A DNA stretch of 64,000 bases from Sphingobium scionense (GTDB taxonomy: Bacteria; Pseudomonadota; Alphaproteobacteria; Sphingomonadales; Sphingomonadaceae), in assembly GCF_014197035.1 (NCBI RefSeq), contig NZ_JACIEU010000014.1:1-64000 (forward strand), in the 5' to 3' direction. The position numbers and the translations under genes are program-made. A model generated the notes under the pieces. The model was not told the origin of the DNA and searched no databases. It worked only from the letters and a program-made list of their open reading frames with translations. Every line of letters starts with the position of its first letter. Within the stretch, counting starts at the first letter, position 1. Of the stretch, positions 16,641 to 25,311 are shown one piece after another.

Positions 16641-18074
16641 ATGCCATCCCGTCGCTTAGTTGCCGCCTTGCCCGCCGCCGCGCTGCTGGCCGCCAGCCTC
16701 AGCCCGCTGCACGCCGCCACCGCGGCCGATACGCAGGCCCGCGCCGGCGAGGCCGCCTTCCGCACCCTCTACAAGGAACTGGTGGAGACCGATTCGAGCT
16801 GGCCCAATGGCAGCTGCACCGTGGCCGCCGAACAGATTGCGACGCGGCTGAAGGCGGCGGGCTATGCCGATGGCGACCTCAATGTCGTGGTCGATCCGGT
16901 CCATCCCAAGGAAGGCAATCTGACCGCCATATTGCGCGGTTCCGATGCCAAGCTGCCCGCGCTGCTGCTGCTCGCCCATATCGACGTGGTCGCGGCCAAG
17001 CGTGCCGACTGGACCCGCGATCCCTTCACCCTGATCGAGGAAGGCGGCTATTTCTATGGCCGGGGCACGTCGGACGACAAGGCGATGGCGGCGAGCTTCG
17101 CCGACGCGATGATCCGCTTCAAGCAGGAAGGCTACAAGCCCAAGCGCACGATCAAGATGGCGCTGACCTGTGGCGAGGAAACGGAGAAGGCGCTGAACGG
17201 CGTCGAATATCTGCTGAAGAACAAGCCCGATGCGATGGCGGCCGGATGGGCGCTCAACGAAGGCGGCGGCGGGTCGCTGGACGAAAATGGCAAGCCGGTC
17301 AGCCATGGCGTGCAGGCGGGCGAGAAGGTCTATCAGGACTTCACCTTCACCGCGACCGCGCCGGGCGGGCATAGTTCGCGCCAGGAACCGCATTTCAACG
17401 CGATCGGCTGGATGGCGCAAGCGCTCGCCAACGTGAACGCCTATGATTTCCCGGTGAACCTGACCCCGGCGGCCAAGGCCTATTTCGGCGCGTCGGCGCC
17501 GCTCTATCCCAAGCTGTCGCAGCCGATGGCGGCGGTCGGCGCGGGCAAGGCGACCGAGGCGGACTATGCCGCGATCTCGGCCGCCAATCCGAGCTGGAAC
17601 GCTACCCTGCGCACCACCTGCATCCCGACGCTGATCAATGGCGGCCATGCCCCCAATGCCCAGCCCCAGTCGGTGACCGCGAACGTCAATTGCCGCATCA
17701 TTCCGGGCGAGGATGTCGAGGCGGTGCGCGCGAAGCTGGCGCAGATAGGCGGCGACGAGAAGGCCAAGGTGACGCTCGCCGATCCGCCGCAGCCCAAATC
17801 GTCGGCGCCGCAGCTGACGCCGCAGATCATGGCGCCGATCGAGGCGCTGACCAAGGAAATGTGGCCGGGCGTGCCGGTGATCCCGCGGCTTGCCACCGGA
17901 GCGACCGACGGGCGCTTCACCAATGCGGCGGGCATCCCCACCTATGGCGTGTCGGGCATGTTCGCCGATCCCGACGGCCAGGGGGTCCATGGCCTCAATG
18001 AGCGCATCCGCGTGAAGTCGCTGCTCGACGGCCGCGCCTTCCTCTATCGCCTGACCAAGGCCTATACGCAGTAA
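16641..18074 (+). CDS. Exported M20/M25/M40 zinc peptidase
   Basis: A 477-residue metallopeptidase with a signal peptide (residues 1-29, ending LSPLHAATA). M20 motifs are LLLLAHIDVVAAKRADWTRDP with the first metal His and general-base Asp, FYGRGTSDDKAMAAS with the bridging Asp, TCGEETEKALNG with the Glu pair, and LATGATDGRFTNAAGIPTYG near the C-terminus. The dimerisation domain includes TFTATAPGGHSSRQEPHFNAIG. It should cleave small peptides or acyl-amino acids in the periplasm. Monocistronic, with a terminator just downstream. Confidence 0.92.
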   Translation: MPSRRLVAALPAAALLAASLSPLHAATAADTQARAGEAAFRTLYKELVETDSSWPNGSCTVAAEQIATRLKAAGYADGDLNVVVDPVHPKEGNLTAILRGSDAKLPALLLLAHIDVVAAKRADWTRDPFTLIEEGGYFYGRGTSDDKAMAASFADAMIRFKQEGYKPKRTIKMALTCGEETEKALNGVEYLLKNKPDAMAAGWALNEGGGGSLDENGKPVSHGVQAGEKVYQDFTFTATAPGGHSSRQEPHFNAIGWMAQALANVNAYDFPVNLTPAAKAYFGASAPLYPKLSQPMAAVGAGKATEADYAAISAANPSWNATLRTTCIPTLINGGHAPNAQPQSVTANVNCRIIPGEDVEAVRAKLAQIGGDEKAKVTLADPPQPKSSAPQLTPQIMAPIEALTKEMWPGVPVIPRLATGATDGRFTNAAGIPTYGVSGMFADPDGQGVHGLNERIRVKSLLDGRAFLYRLTKAYTQ

Positions 18075-18078
18075 TGCG

Positions 18079-18114
18079 AAAAGGGCTGGCCCGGATGACC
18101 GGACCAGCCCTTTT
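18079..18114 (+). terminator. Intrinsic terminator of the M20 peptidase gene
   Basis: An 11-bp stem AAAAGGGCTGG / CCAGCCCTTTT, followed by TTTATATT. It starts five bases after the stop codon and can also serve the convergent gene at 18138. Confidence 0.85.
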
Positions 18115-18137
18115 ATATTCGGGTCAGCGCGCGCGGA

Positions 18138-18530
18138 TCAGCGGCCGCTGCTGCCCAGCACCCGGACTTCGCCGACCGGATAGCCCTTCTCGGCCATTTC
18201 CTTGGCATAATCGCCGCGGGCATCGGCCAGTTCGGTGCGATATTCTTCCCAAGCGTCGCGATTATCCTCCGCATCGCTGGAATGGCGCAGATCCTTGGTC
18301 AGTTCCTTGCGCGCCTCGGCCAGGTCTGTCTGGTAATTGAACCAATAGTTGTTCTCGACGCCGGCGATCGGCGCGTCATAGACAAGCTGATCCTCGACCG
18401 ACGCCAGTTGTTCTTCATAACTCACCGGCCCTTCACCCGGAGCCGGGCCACGCGCCTGGGGCTGGGCCATGGCGGCGATCGGGGTCATGCCGACCATGGC
18501 GATGGCGGTCAGAAGCATCGAACGGTTCAT
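18138..18530 (-). CDS. Small exported hypothetical protein
   Basis: A 130-residue protein with a signal peptide (MNRSMLLTAIAMVGMTPIAAMAQ). The mature part is charged and likely helical: SYEEQLASVEDQLVYD, YQTDLAEARKELTKDLRHSS, WEEYRTELADARGDYAKEMAEKGY. A similar motif, 'Y/W..YQTDLAEARKEL' and 'W.EYRTELADARGDY', occurs twice, so an internal duplication of a roughly 30-residue helical unit is likely. I do not recognise a function. Monocistronic; it shares a terminator region with the convergent peptidase. Confidence 0.7.
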   Translation of the reverse strand: MNRSMLLTAIAMVGMTPIAAMAQPQARGPAPGEGPVSYEEQLASVEDQLVYDAPIAGVENNYWFNYQTDLAEARKELTKDLRHSSDAEDNRDAWEEYRTELADARGDYAKEMAEKGYPVGEVRVLGSSGR

Positions 18531-18705
18531 GACGTTTCTCCTCTTTCCTCATCGAACCTGCGGCAATAACGCACCGGGACCGGCATTTTGCGCCTGAACG
18601 GATGTGCAGAATGGACGAAGCGAGGCGCGGCGGCGATGGATCGCAGCGCGCAAGAAGGCCAAAATTCGGGCTTTTCCGCCTTATTTTCAGGCGATTGGGA
18701 TCAGA

Positions 18706-19269
18706 TCAGCGGATCACCAGATAGAAGGTCGCTGGCGCGCTGCCGCCATTCTCGATCTCGATCGCATAGCGTTCGGTGAACAGCGGCAGCCAAGCGCAAT
18801 CGGCCTGCGGTGCGGCCACCGGCTTGGCGCAGAGCGTACCGCCATCGGCATTGCGCACCCGGACCGACAGGGATGCGGCCACACCAGTGGCGCGCGCGAC
18901 CGAAATCTGCGCCCGCTGACCGGCGAGGAAAAGCTGGCGCAGCGTCACCCGCCCGCCCGCCGCCAGCGAACCGCGACGATAGGCGGGGCCGAGCGCGCGG
19001 CCGCGATAGACCGGTCCGGCATGGACAGCGCCGGCTGCCTGCGCCTGCTGCGACCAGAGGATGGACAGGTCATCCTGCCCCTCGGCCGGGCGCGCGCCGA
19101 GCAGGTTCAGATTGTCGGCCGCCGCCGCGAGCGCGGCTTGATCGCCCCTCGCCTGCGCCAGGTCACCCTCGGCCAGGGTGCGCATCAGCGCATCGGTCGG
19201 CATCGGCTCCTCGACCACTGCGACCGGACCGACGCCCAGCATCAGGAGGGGCAGGAATAGCCTAATCAT
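18706..19269 (-). CDS. Exported hypothetical protein of a two-component operon
   Basis: A 187-residue protein with an N-terminal hydrophobic signal (MIRLFLPLLMLGVGPVAVV). The middle is helical and alanine-rich (LAEGDLAQARGDQAALAAAADNLNLLG), and the second half looks like a small beta domain (GQRAQISVARATGVAASLSVRVRN...FTERYAIEIENGGSAPATFYLVIR). No known family is recognised. Its start overlaps the end of the sensor kinase gene by eight bases, so it is the third gene of the regulator-kinase operon and may be an accessory or output protein of that system. Confidence 0.68.
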   Translation of the reverse strand: MIRLFLPLLMLGVGPVAVVEEPMPTDALMRTLAEGDLAQARGDQAALAAAADNLNLLGARPAEGQDDLSILWSQQAQAAGAVHAGPVYRGRALGPAYRRGSLAAGGRVTLRQLFLAGQRAQISVARATGVAASLSVRVRNADGGTLCAKPVAAPQADCAWLPLFTERYAIEIENGGSAPATFYLVIR

Positions 19270-20614
19270 CCGTCATCTCCGGCTGGACGACGAAGCGGGC
19301 GCCGGGCGCGGCATCCTCGACATGGATGGTCAGGCCATGGCGTTCGGCGATCGCACGGGCCAGCGCCAGGCCCAGCCCATGGCCGCTGCCGGGCGACGGA
19401 TCGAGCCGGACATAGCGGTCGAAGATCAGTTCGCGCGCGTCGGCCGGAATGCCTCGGCCATTATCCTGCACGATGATCAGTGGGCCGGGCGCCAGGCTGA
19501 GCAGCACGCTACCCCCGCGCGGCACATATTTGAACGCATTGTCGAGCAGGTTGGACAAGAGCCGGGTGATCTGCATCGGATCGGCCCGGAAGGATATGCC
19601 CGGCGCCACCATCGCGTTGAAGGCAATGCCCAGTTCCTCCGCGCTGGCGCCATACAGGTCCGCCAGATTGTCGGTGATCTCACTAAGATCGACATCGGCC
19701 AGACCCCGGCGATCGCCGCGCAGCGCCTGCGTGCCGGCAATGTCGAGCAGGGAATCGAGCAATCGCACGACGCTGCGAATCTCGTCGCGCGACCGGCCCA
19801 GGGTGCGCAACAGCCCCTCATCCCCGGTCCGCTCCATCGCTTTCAGAATACGCGTGTCGAGATGCATCAGCGGCGTGCGGATTTCATGCGCTGTCTGATC
19901 CGACACGGAGCGCTGGGCCTCCATCAGCCACTGCACCTGATCCAGCATCGCATTGGTATTGGCGGCCAGTTCGGCCAGTTCGTCGCTTGCCCCGGTGGCG
20001 CGTGCGCGCACGGCGATGTCGCCGGCGCGCACCGCGTCGAAGACATGATTGATCCGTTCGACCCGGCGCCGCAAGCGGCGCGCCGCGAAATGACCAGCCG
20101 CAAGACTGAGCAGGGCGACGATGGCCCCGGCAATGGCAAAGGCGATGGCGAGCCGGGTCTGCAGCGCCTGCGCCCGATGATTGCTGCGCCCGACGATCAG
20201 CCTGGTATCGGGGCCAAGCAGCGTGGCCCGCGCAAACACCCTCGTGCCACCGGGCAGGCGAATCAACCGCGCCTCGGACACTTCGGACGCAAGCGCCGGC
20301 CAATGATCGATATTGCCCGCCACCCGGCGCCCGGCCGCATCGGCGAGCAGATAATAGGCCTTTTCGCTGTCGCCCCGTTCCATCGCCAGCCGATCGGCGA
20401 TGCGTGCCCTCAATTCTGTCTCGCCACTGCTGACATAGATGTCGGCGAGGCCCGCCAGATCGGTATCGACCTCTCGCCCCAGCATCATCCGCCCGTCAGT
20501 CTCGACAATCTTTTCGACCACCAGGAACAGCACCAGCGTGGATGCCAGGCTGACCAGCAGGGCCGACAGCGTGACCCGGCCGAAGACCGAGCGCAGCAGA
20601 CCGAACCTAGCCAT
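19262..20614 (-). CDS. Sensor histidine kinase
   Basis: A 450-residue inner-membrane kinase. Two membrane helices (about residues 13-35 and 155-177) enclose a periplasmic sensor of about 120 residues. A HAMP segment follows (RRLRRRVERINHVFDAVRAGDIAVRA), then the phosphorylation box QTAHEIRTPL and the ATPase boxes NLLDNAFKYV, VQDNGRGIP and GSGHGLGLALARAI. The signal is unknown. The start overlaps the response regulator stop by eight bases, and its own end overlaps the hypothetical exported protein. Confidence 0.93.
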   Translation of the reverse strand: MARFGLLRSVFGRVTLSALLVSLASTLVLFLVVEKIVETDGRMMLGREVDTDLAGLADIYVSSGETELRARIADRLAMERGDSEKAYYLLADAAGRRVAGNIDHWPALASEVSEARLIRLPGGTRVFARATLLGPDTRLIVGRSNHRAQALQTRLAIAFAIAGAIVALLSLAAGHFAARRLRRRVERINHVFDAVRAGDIAVRARATGASDELAELAANTNAMLDQVQWLMEAQRSVSDQTAHEIRTPLMHLDTRILKAMERTGDEGLLRTLGRSRDEIRSVVRLLDSLLDIAGTQALRGDRRGLADVDLSEITDNLADLYGASAEELGIAFNAMVAPGISFRADPMQITRLLSNLLDNAFKYVPRGGSVLLSLAPGPLIIVQDNGRGIPADARELIFDRYVRLDPSPGSGHGLGLALARAIAERHGLTIHVEDAAPGARFVVQPEMTDD

Positions 20615-21305
20615 GGGCGGCGATCAGCCGATAGCCGGTGCCCCAGACCGTCTCCAGCACAGCGCTGTCGAACCCTTCCTCGAGCTTGCGGCGCAGGCGA
20701 CCGACATTGACGTCGACGACATTGGTCTGGGGATCGAAGCTGAGCTTCCACACATGGCGTAGCAGCATCTCACGCGTGACCACTTCGCCGGCATGTTCCA
20801 TGAGGTATCGGAACAGCGCGAATTCCTTGGGCGACAGCGGCACATGGCGGCCGCCGCGATGGGCCGTGCGCGCCTTCACATGGCATTCCAGGTCGCCGAA
20901 CAGCAGCACCGAATCCTGCTGCAACCGCCCGGCCCGACGCCACAAAGCACGCACGCGGGCGACCAGTTCGTCAGGCTCGAAGGGCTTGGCCATATAGTCA
21001 TCGACGCCGCTTTCCAGCCCCTCGACCCGATGCTCGCTGCGGCCAAGCGCGGACAGCATCAGCACCGGCGCCTCAATCCCGGCGACGCGCATGCGCGTTA
21101 CCACGTCGATGCCCGAAAGATGCGGCAGGGTGCGATCAAGGATGATGACATGATAGCGCCCCGATGCAGCGCGCTTAAGCCCTTCCGCGCCATCCTCGGC
21201 CAGGTCAATGACCATGCCGGCGCGGACCAGTATTTCGGCGATATTGGCGCGGGCCGCCGGGTCATCTTCCACCAGCAGCACGGAAATCGGGTCGGTTTGC
21301 GCCAT
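20607..21305 (-). CDS. OmpR/PhoB-family response regulator
   Basis: A 232-residue regulator. The receiver domain has the acidic pair EDD near residue 14, the phospho-acceptor Asp57 (VIILDRTLPHLSG) and the Lys in YMAKPFEPDEL. The C-terminal winged helix includes LSPKEFALFRYLMEHAGEVVTREMLL and TNVVDVNVGRLRRKLEEG. It is the partner of the kinase encoded next in the operon. ATG 21305 is chosen; a GTG six bases upstream is also possible. Confidence 0.93.
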   Translation of the reverse strand: MAQTDPISVLLVEDDPAARANIAEILVRAGMVIDLAEDGAEGLKRAASGRYHVIILDRTLPHLSGIDVVTRMRVAGIEAPVLMLSALGRSEHRVEGLESGVDDYMAKPFEPDELVARVRALWRRAGRLQQDSVLLFGDLECHVKARTAHRGGRHVPLSPKEFALFRYLMEHAGEVVTREMLLRHVWKLSFDPQTNVVDVNVGRLRRKLEEGFDSAVLETVWGTGYRLIAAHG

Positions 21306-21407
21306 CTTCACCGCCTGTCAGATAGCGCGAACGGCCGCCAGTGACAAAGCCTGTTAAGGCGTTCACTGGCGGCCGTTAAGAAATACAGCCAGATTATCAG
21401 ATCATTA

Positions 21408-22238
21408 TCAGATCTTGAGCCCCGCGCGCAGCATCAGCGCACCGATGATCAGCAGATAGACGCCGAAAATCTTCTTCAGTGGCCCTGCGGGCAGGCTATG
21501 GGCGGCGGCCACGCCCAGCGGCGCGGTCAGCATCGACATCGATGCGATCGCTATCGTCGCGGGGATGTTGATATAGCCCAGCGAACCCCAGGGCAGGCCG
21601 CCTTCGCGGAAGCCGATGATGGCAAAGCCAATGGTGGTCGGGATGGCGATCAGCGTGCCGATGCCCGATGCGGTAGCGATGGCGCGGTGGATGGTGCGGC
21701 CGCACAGCGTCATCGTCATGATGGCAATGGTGCCGCCGCCAATGCCCAGCAGCGAGGAAAAGGTGCCCAACCCGCCTGCAATGCCGATGCGCGCCAGCCC
21801 CGACGGCATCTGGTCGCTGATCACCTTGCCGTTCAGCACCGGGATCAGGAAGTTGAGCGACATCAGGATGACGCCTGCGCCGAAGATCATCTTGAGCGTG
21901 CGGCCATCGACATGGCCCGCCAGCACGACGCCCGCGCCGCAGCCCAGAATGATCCAGGGCGCCCATGTCTTGAGGACGTCAAACTCCACCGCCCCGCGCT
22001 TGGAATGCGCCAGCAGCGATCGTATGGAGGTCAGGATGATCGTCGCCGCCGACGTGCCGATCGCGACATGGGCGATGCCGTCCTTCGTCCCGCCCAGCAG
22101 CGGCAGCACGACCAGCAGCGCCGGCACGACGACGAAGCCGCCACCGATGCCGAAGATGCCGGCGGCAAAGCCGGCGAGCAGGCCGGCGGCCAGCATGGCA
22201 ACCAGCGGCACGAGCCAGGTCATGATATCACCGGACAT
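21408..22238 (-). CDS. TauE/SafE-family membrane transporter
   Basis: A 276-residue protein of about eight membrane helices with two repeated halves. The first repeat begins AGFAAGIFGIGGGFVVVPALL and the second LGTFSSLLGIGGGTIAIM; this G-I-G-G-G motif in both halves is the family's mark. Members export or import sulfite, sulfoacetate or other small organic anions. The ATG at 22238 has AAGGGGG upstream at good spacing. It is alone, so no substrate can be inferred. Confidence 0.88.
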   Translation of the reverse strand: MSGDIMTWLVPLVAMLAAGLLAGFAAGIFGIGGGFVVVPALLVVLPLLGGTKDGIAHVAIGTSAATIILTSIRSLLAHSKRGAVEFDVLKTWAPWIILGCGAGVVLAGHVDGRTLKMIFGAGVILMSLNFLIPVLNGKVISDQMPSGLARIGIAGGLGTFSSLLGIGGGTIAIMTMTLCGRTIHRAIATASGIGTLIAIPTTIGFAIIGFREGGLPWGSLGYINIPATIAIASMSMLTAPLGVAAAHSLPAGPLKKIFGVYLLIIGALMLRAGLKI

Positions 22239-22583
22239 CAGCACGCCCCCTTCTGCAGTGCGCGACAGGCGCGCAGAATGGAGCGTTCGCCTTTGCGGAT
22301 CAAGGCGGCGAATGTAGGGAAATCGACCATGATGTTAAACCATGCCTCTCTTCGGCGGAACCAGGATGCATGGGGGGCATGTGGTCATGTCCCCCTGCCC
22401 GACTAGACGAACGAGGTCTTGGAACCCGCAAGAGAATCCGTCCCGATTATTTGACAATTGCGCAACAAATCCCCTGAACGTCGCGGCCATGCCATAAATA
22501 AAAAGGACGCCAGCCCCGCAAGGGAGGGCTGACGTCCTTTTGCCCGGCCGCTGTCGGGGCGCCGGGAAATAGAGGCGGGACGA
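22239..22583. other. Intergenic region with terminator and TauE promoter
   Basis: No gene is supported. The right part holds the alanine dehydrogenase terminator (22501-22541); the left part should hold the promoter of the TauE/SafE gene. Confidence 0.55.
22501..22541 (-). terminator. Intrinsic terminator of ald
   Basis: A long stem: AAAAGGACG, one unpaired C, CAGCCC on one side and GGGCTG, one A, CGTCCTTTT on the other, with a nine-base loop. It lies 42 bases after the ald stop. The T-run on either strand makes it work in both directions. Confidence 0.85.
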
Positions 22584-23699
22584 TCAGGCGATCGCGTCTT
22601 CCGCCGGGGTGTAGGGCAGGCCCAGATCGTCGGCGACGGCCTTGTAGGTGACCTTGCCGTCCCAGACATTGAGGCCGGCGAGCAGGTGCGGATCGCGGCG
22701 CAGCGCATCCTTCCAGCCCAGTTCGGCGATGCGCAGCGCATGCGGCAGGGTCACGTTGTTGAGCGCATAGGTGCTGGTGCGGGCGACCGCGCCGGGCATG
22801 TTCGCAACGCAATAATGGACGATGCCGTCGATGATGTAGGTCGGGTCGGCATGGGTCGTGGCATGGCTGGTTTCGAAGCAGCCGCCCTGGTCGATCGCGA
22901 CGTCGACCAGCACCGCGCCCTTCTTCATGGTCTTGAGCATGTCGGCGCTGACCAGCTTGGGCGCGGCGGCGCCCGGAATCAGCACCGCCCCGATCACTAG
23001 ATCGGCCTCGGCCACGCATTCGGCCAGGTTCGCGCGGTTCGAGAAGCGGGTCTTGGCGCGCGCCTCGAAATACATGCCCAGCTTTTCGAGCACTTCGGGA
23101 TTGCGGTCGAGAATGGTGACGTCGGCGCCAAGGCCGGCCGCCATCTGCGCCGCGTTGAAGCCGACGACGCCGCCGCCGATCACCACGACCTTGGCCGGCA
23201 GAACGCCGGGTACGCCGCCCAGCAACACGCCGCGGCCGCCATGCGCCTTTTCCAGCGCGGTCGCGCCGGCCTGGATCGACATGCGGCCGGCAACCTGGCT
23301 CATGGGCTTGAGCAGCGGCAGGCCGCCGCTCGCATCGGTCACGGTTTCATAGGCGATGCAGGTCGCACCTGAGGCGATCAGGTCGCGGGTCTGCTCCGGA
23401 TCGGGCGCGAGGTGGAGATAGGTGTAGAGGATCTGGCCGGGGCGCAGCATCGCGCGCTCGACCGGCTGGGGCTCCTTCACCTTCACGATCATCTCGGCGC
23501 GGGCAAAGACTTCGGCAGCGGTGGCGATGATCGTGGCGCCGGCCCGCTCATAGAGCGTGTCATGCGCGCCGATGCCCTCACCCGCACCGGTCTCGACCAG
23601 AACCGCATGGCCATGGGCCGTCAGTTCATGGACGCTCTCGGGGGTCAGGCCGACGCGATATTCGTGATTCTTGATTTCCTTGACGGTGCCGACGATCAT
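22584..23699 (-). CDS. ald: Alanine dehydrogenase
   Basis: Converts L-alanine and NAD to pyruvate, ammonium and NADH. The 371-residue protein starts [20 protein letters not shown], with the substrate-binding residues of the N-terminal domain ([20 protein letters not shown]). The NAD-binding motif is [20 protein letters not shown], and the catalytic-region HTTHADPT-like segment is present as [28 protein letters not shown] split around residues 285-310. Length is normal. It is transcribed away from an Lrp/AsnC regulator, the usual controller of ald. Confidence 0.96.
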   Translation of the reverse strand: MIVGTVKEIKNHEYRVGLTPESVHELTAHGHAVLVETGAGEGIGAHDTLYERAGATIIATAAEVFARAEMIVKVKEPQPVERAMLRPGQILYTYLHLAPDPEQTRDLIASGATCIAYETVTDASGGLPLLKPMSQVAGRMSIQAGATALEKAHGGRGVLLGGVPGVLPAKVVVIGGGVVGFNAAQMAAGLGADVTILDRNPEVLEKLGMYFEARAKTRFSNRANLAECVAEADLVIGAVLIPGAAAPKLVSADMLKTMKKGAVLVDVAIDQGGCFETSHATTHADPTYIIDGIVHYCVANMPGAVARTSTYALNNVTLPHALRIAELGWKDALRRDPHLLAGLNVWDGKVTYKAVADDLGLPYTPAEDAIA

Positions 23700-23874
23700 G
23701 AGACGCTCTCCATTTTGCAGCGGGATGGCCCATCCTGAAAGGACAACGCAGCCCTGCCGGTTGTGGCGCCATCATATCGCCAAGCGGGTGGCGATTGTTC
23801 CCTGATTTGCGCTTGCGATCGCCCGCATGCAGGACAATATATCGAAAAATCTTATTTGATCGGGATGACATTGC

Positions 23875-24342
23875 ATGGATCGGTTCGACATCGCGTTGCT
23901 GGAGGCGCTGCAGAGCGATTCCCGCCGGTCGATGAACGAACTGGGCGAACAGATCGGCCTCTCCTCCTCCGCCTGTCATCGCCGCATCCGCGCGCTGGAG
24001 GATGCCGGCATGATCGAGGGCTATGCCGCCCGGCTCGATCCTGCCGCGCTCGGCCTGACGCTCCAGGCCTTTGTCGAGATTTCGCTGACCAGCCAGAGCC
24101 GCGAGGCGATGGAGCGGTTCGAGACGGCGGTCGCCGGCTTCCCGGAAATATTGGAATGCCATCTGATGGCGGGCCAGGCCGACTATCTGCTGCGAGTCGC
24201 CGCCGCCGACCTCAAGGGCTTCGACGCGGTCCATCGCGACTGCCTCGCCCGCCTGCCCGGCGTGTCGGCGATCCGCACCAGCTTCGCCATCCGCCGCATC
24301 CGCGACTGGCGCGGTTATCGGCTGCGCGACCTTTCCGTTTGA
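23875..24342 (+). CDS. Lrp/AsnC-family regulator, probable controller of ald
   Basis: A 155-residue regulator. The N-terminal helix-turn-helix is MDRFDIALLEALQSDSRRSM with LGEQIGLSSSACHRRIRALEDAG; the C-terminal RAM effector domain runs from about residue 65 (LQAFVEISLTSQ...FPEILECHLMAGQADYLLRVAAAD). Family members bind amino acids and form octamers. The divergent gene is alanine dehydrogenase, 175 bases away, so L-alanine is the likely effector. The region between them has an A/T-rich imperfect dyad near 23845 that could be its site. Confidence 0.9.
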   Translation: MDRFDIALLEALQSDSRRSMNELGEQIGLSSSACHRRIRALEDAGMIEGYAARLDPAALGLTLQAFVEISLTSQSREAMERFETAVAGFPEILECHLMAGQADYLLRVAAADLKGFDAVHRDCLARLPGVSAIRTSFAIRRIRDWRGYRLRDLSV

Positions 24343-24354
24343 TTGTTGGCCACT

Positions 24355-25257
24355 TCAGGGCGCCAGACGCACCGGAACCGGCGCGTTGCACAGGTCCACG
24401 CCGCCCGCCGGCCGGTCGTAGAAATCATCCTTCCGGTTGGCGCGCAGGCGCAGATAGTCGGCGAAGCTGGCCGAGCCGGTATCCATCACCTGGAAGTGCG
24501 GGCGCGCCGCTTCCGGCAGATCGCTTGCCAGGCGCACCGACACGATCGGCAGCTTGCGTTCGGCGTCGGTATAGAAGCCCAGATCACCACTGCCGCGCGG
24601 CAGGCTGGTGAGTGCCGTCATGCCCTCGACGATGCGCCCGACCACGGCGATGTTGCGATCGAGCTGGCGCGGCGCCTGGCCGATCACGGTATAGAGTTCC
24701 GCGCCCGTGCCGGCATCGGGCGACATGTTGCGGCCGACGCCGATCATGCCATAGCAGTGCGGCAGCCAGGCGGCGTCCCCGTCGATCGCCACCGGCCAGC
24801 CATCAATGAAGCCGGTCGCACGCGCATAGGGATCGGGATAGGGCAGCGGCGTCAGCTTCGCCTTCATGCCCCCAAGCGGCTGGACATAGTCGGCCGGACT
24901 GGTCGGCGCGAGGCCGGCGGGCAGCGGCTTCTTCTCGGTCGCGTCGCCCCATTGGACGACATAATTATCCTGCACCCGGTTGATGCTGGTCCCGTCCCAC
25001 CAATGGGCGGTGGCGAGCGCACGGATATTGGCGACATGGCGCGGGCCGAATTGGGGCGCCAGTTGGATCACCACGCGCTTGCCCCCCTCGATCGTCATCA
25101 CCAGCAGATCCTGCGCCGGGACGGCGCGCCAGACACTGGCCGGCGCCTGCGCCACGACCGCGCCGGGCGTGGCCGGCGGATCGGCCGCATCGGCAGCGGC
25201 AAGGGGCAGGATGGCGATGAAGGGCGCGAGCAGCGCGGCGCGGCGGCGAAGGGTCAT
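24355..25257 (-). CDS. Exported cyclophilin-type peptidyl-prolyl isomerase
   Basis: A 300-residue protein with a signal peptide ([24 protein letters not shown]). The cyclophilin core includes [41 protein letters not shown] and [41 protein letters not shown] split over the domain. It differs from short PpiA types by an insert around residues 115-150. It should help folding of periplasmic or outer-membrane proteins. The ATG at 25257 is preferred to 25296 because it begins the signal peptide. It is the last chromosomal gene before the ICE. Confidence 0.87.
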   Translation of the reverse strand: MTLRRRAALLAPFIAILPLAAADAADPPATPGAVVAQAPASVWRAVPAQDLLVMTIEGGKRVVIQLAPQFGPRHVANIRALATAHWWDGTSINRVQDNYVVQWGDATEKKPLPAGLAPTSPADYVQPLGGMKAKLTPLPYPDPYARATGFIDGWPVAIDGDAAWLPHCYGMIGVGRNMSPDAGTGAELYTVIGQAPRQLDRNIAVVGRIVEGMTALTSLPRGSGDLGFYTDAERKLPIVSVRLASDLPEAARPHFQVMDTGSASFADYLRLRANRKDDFYDRPAGGVDLCNAPVPVRLAP

Positions 25258-25311
25258 GACGCAATCAAACAATTGCCGCGCAAGAAAGTAAAGCACCCCT
25301 TGCCTAGTGCG

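Noticed and set aside
16656..17990. A 444-codon minus-strand frame
   Set aside because: Antisense to the M20 peptidase gene, whose signal peptide and metal motifs are clear.
19178..20710. A 510-codon plus-strand frame
   Set aside because: Antisense to the sensor kinase and response regulator.
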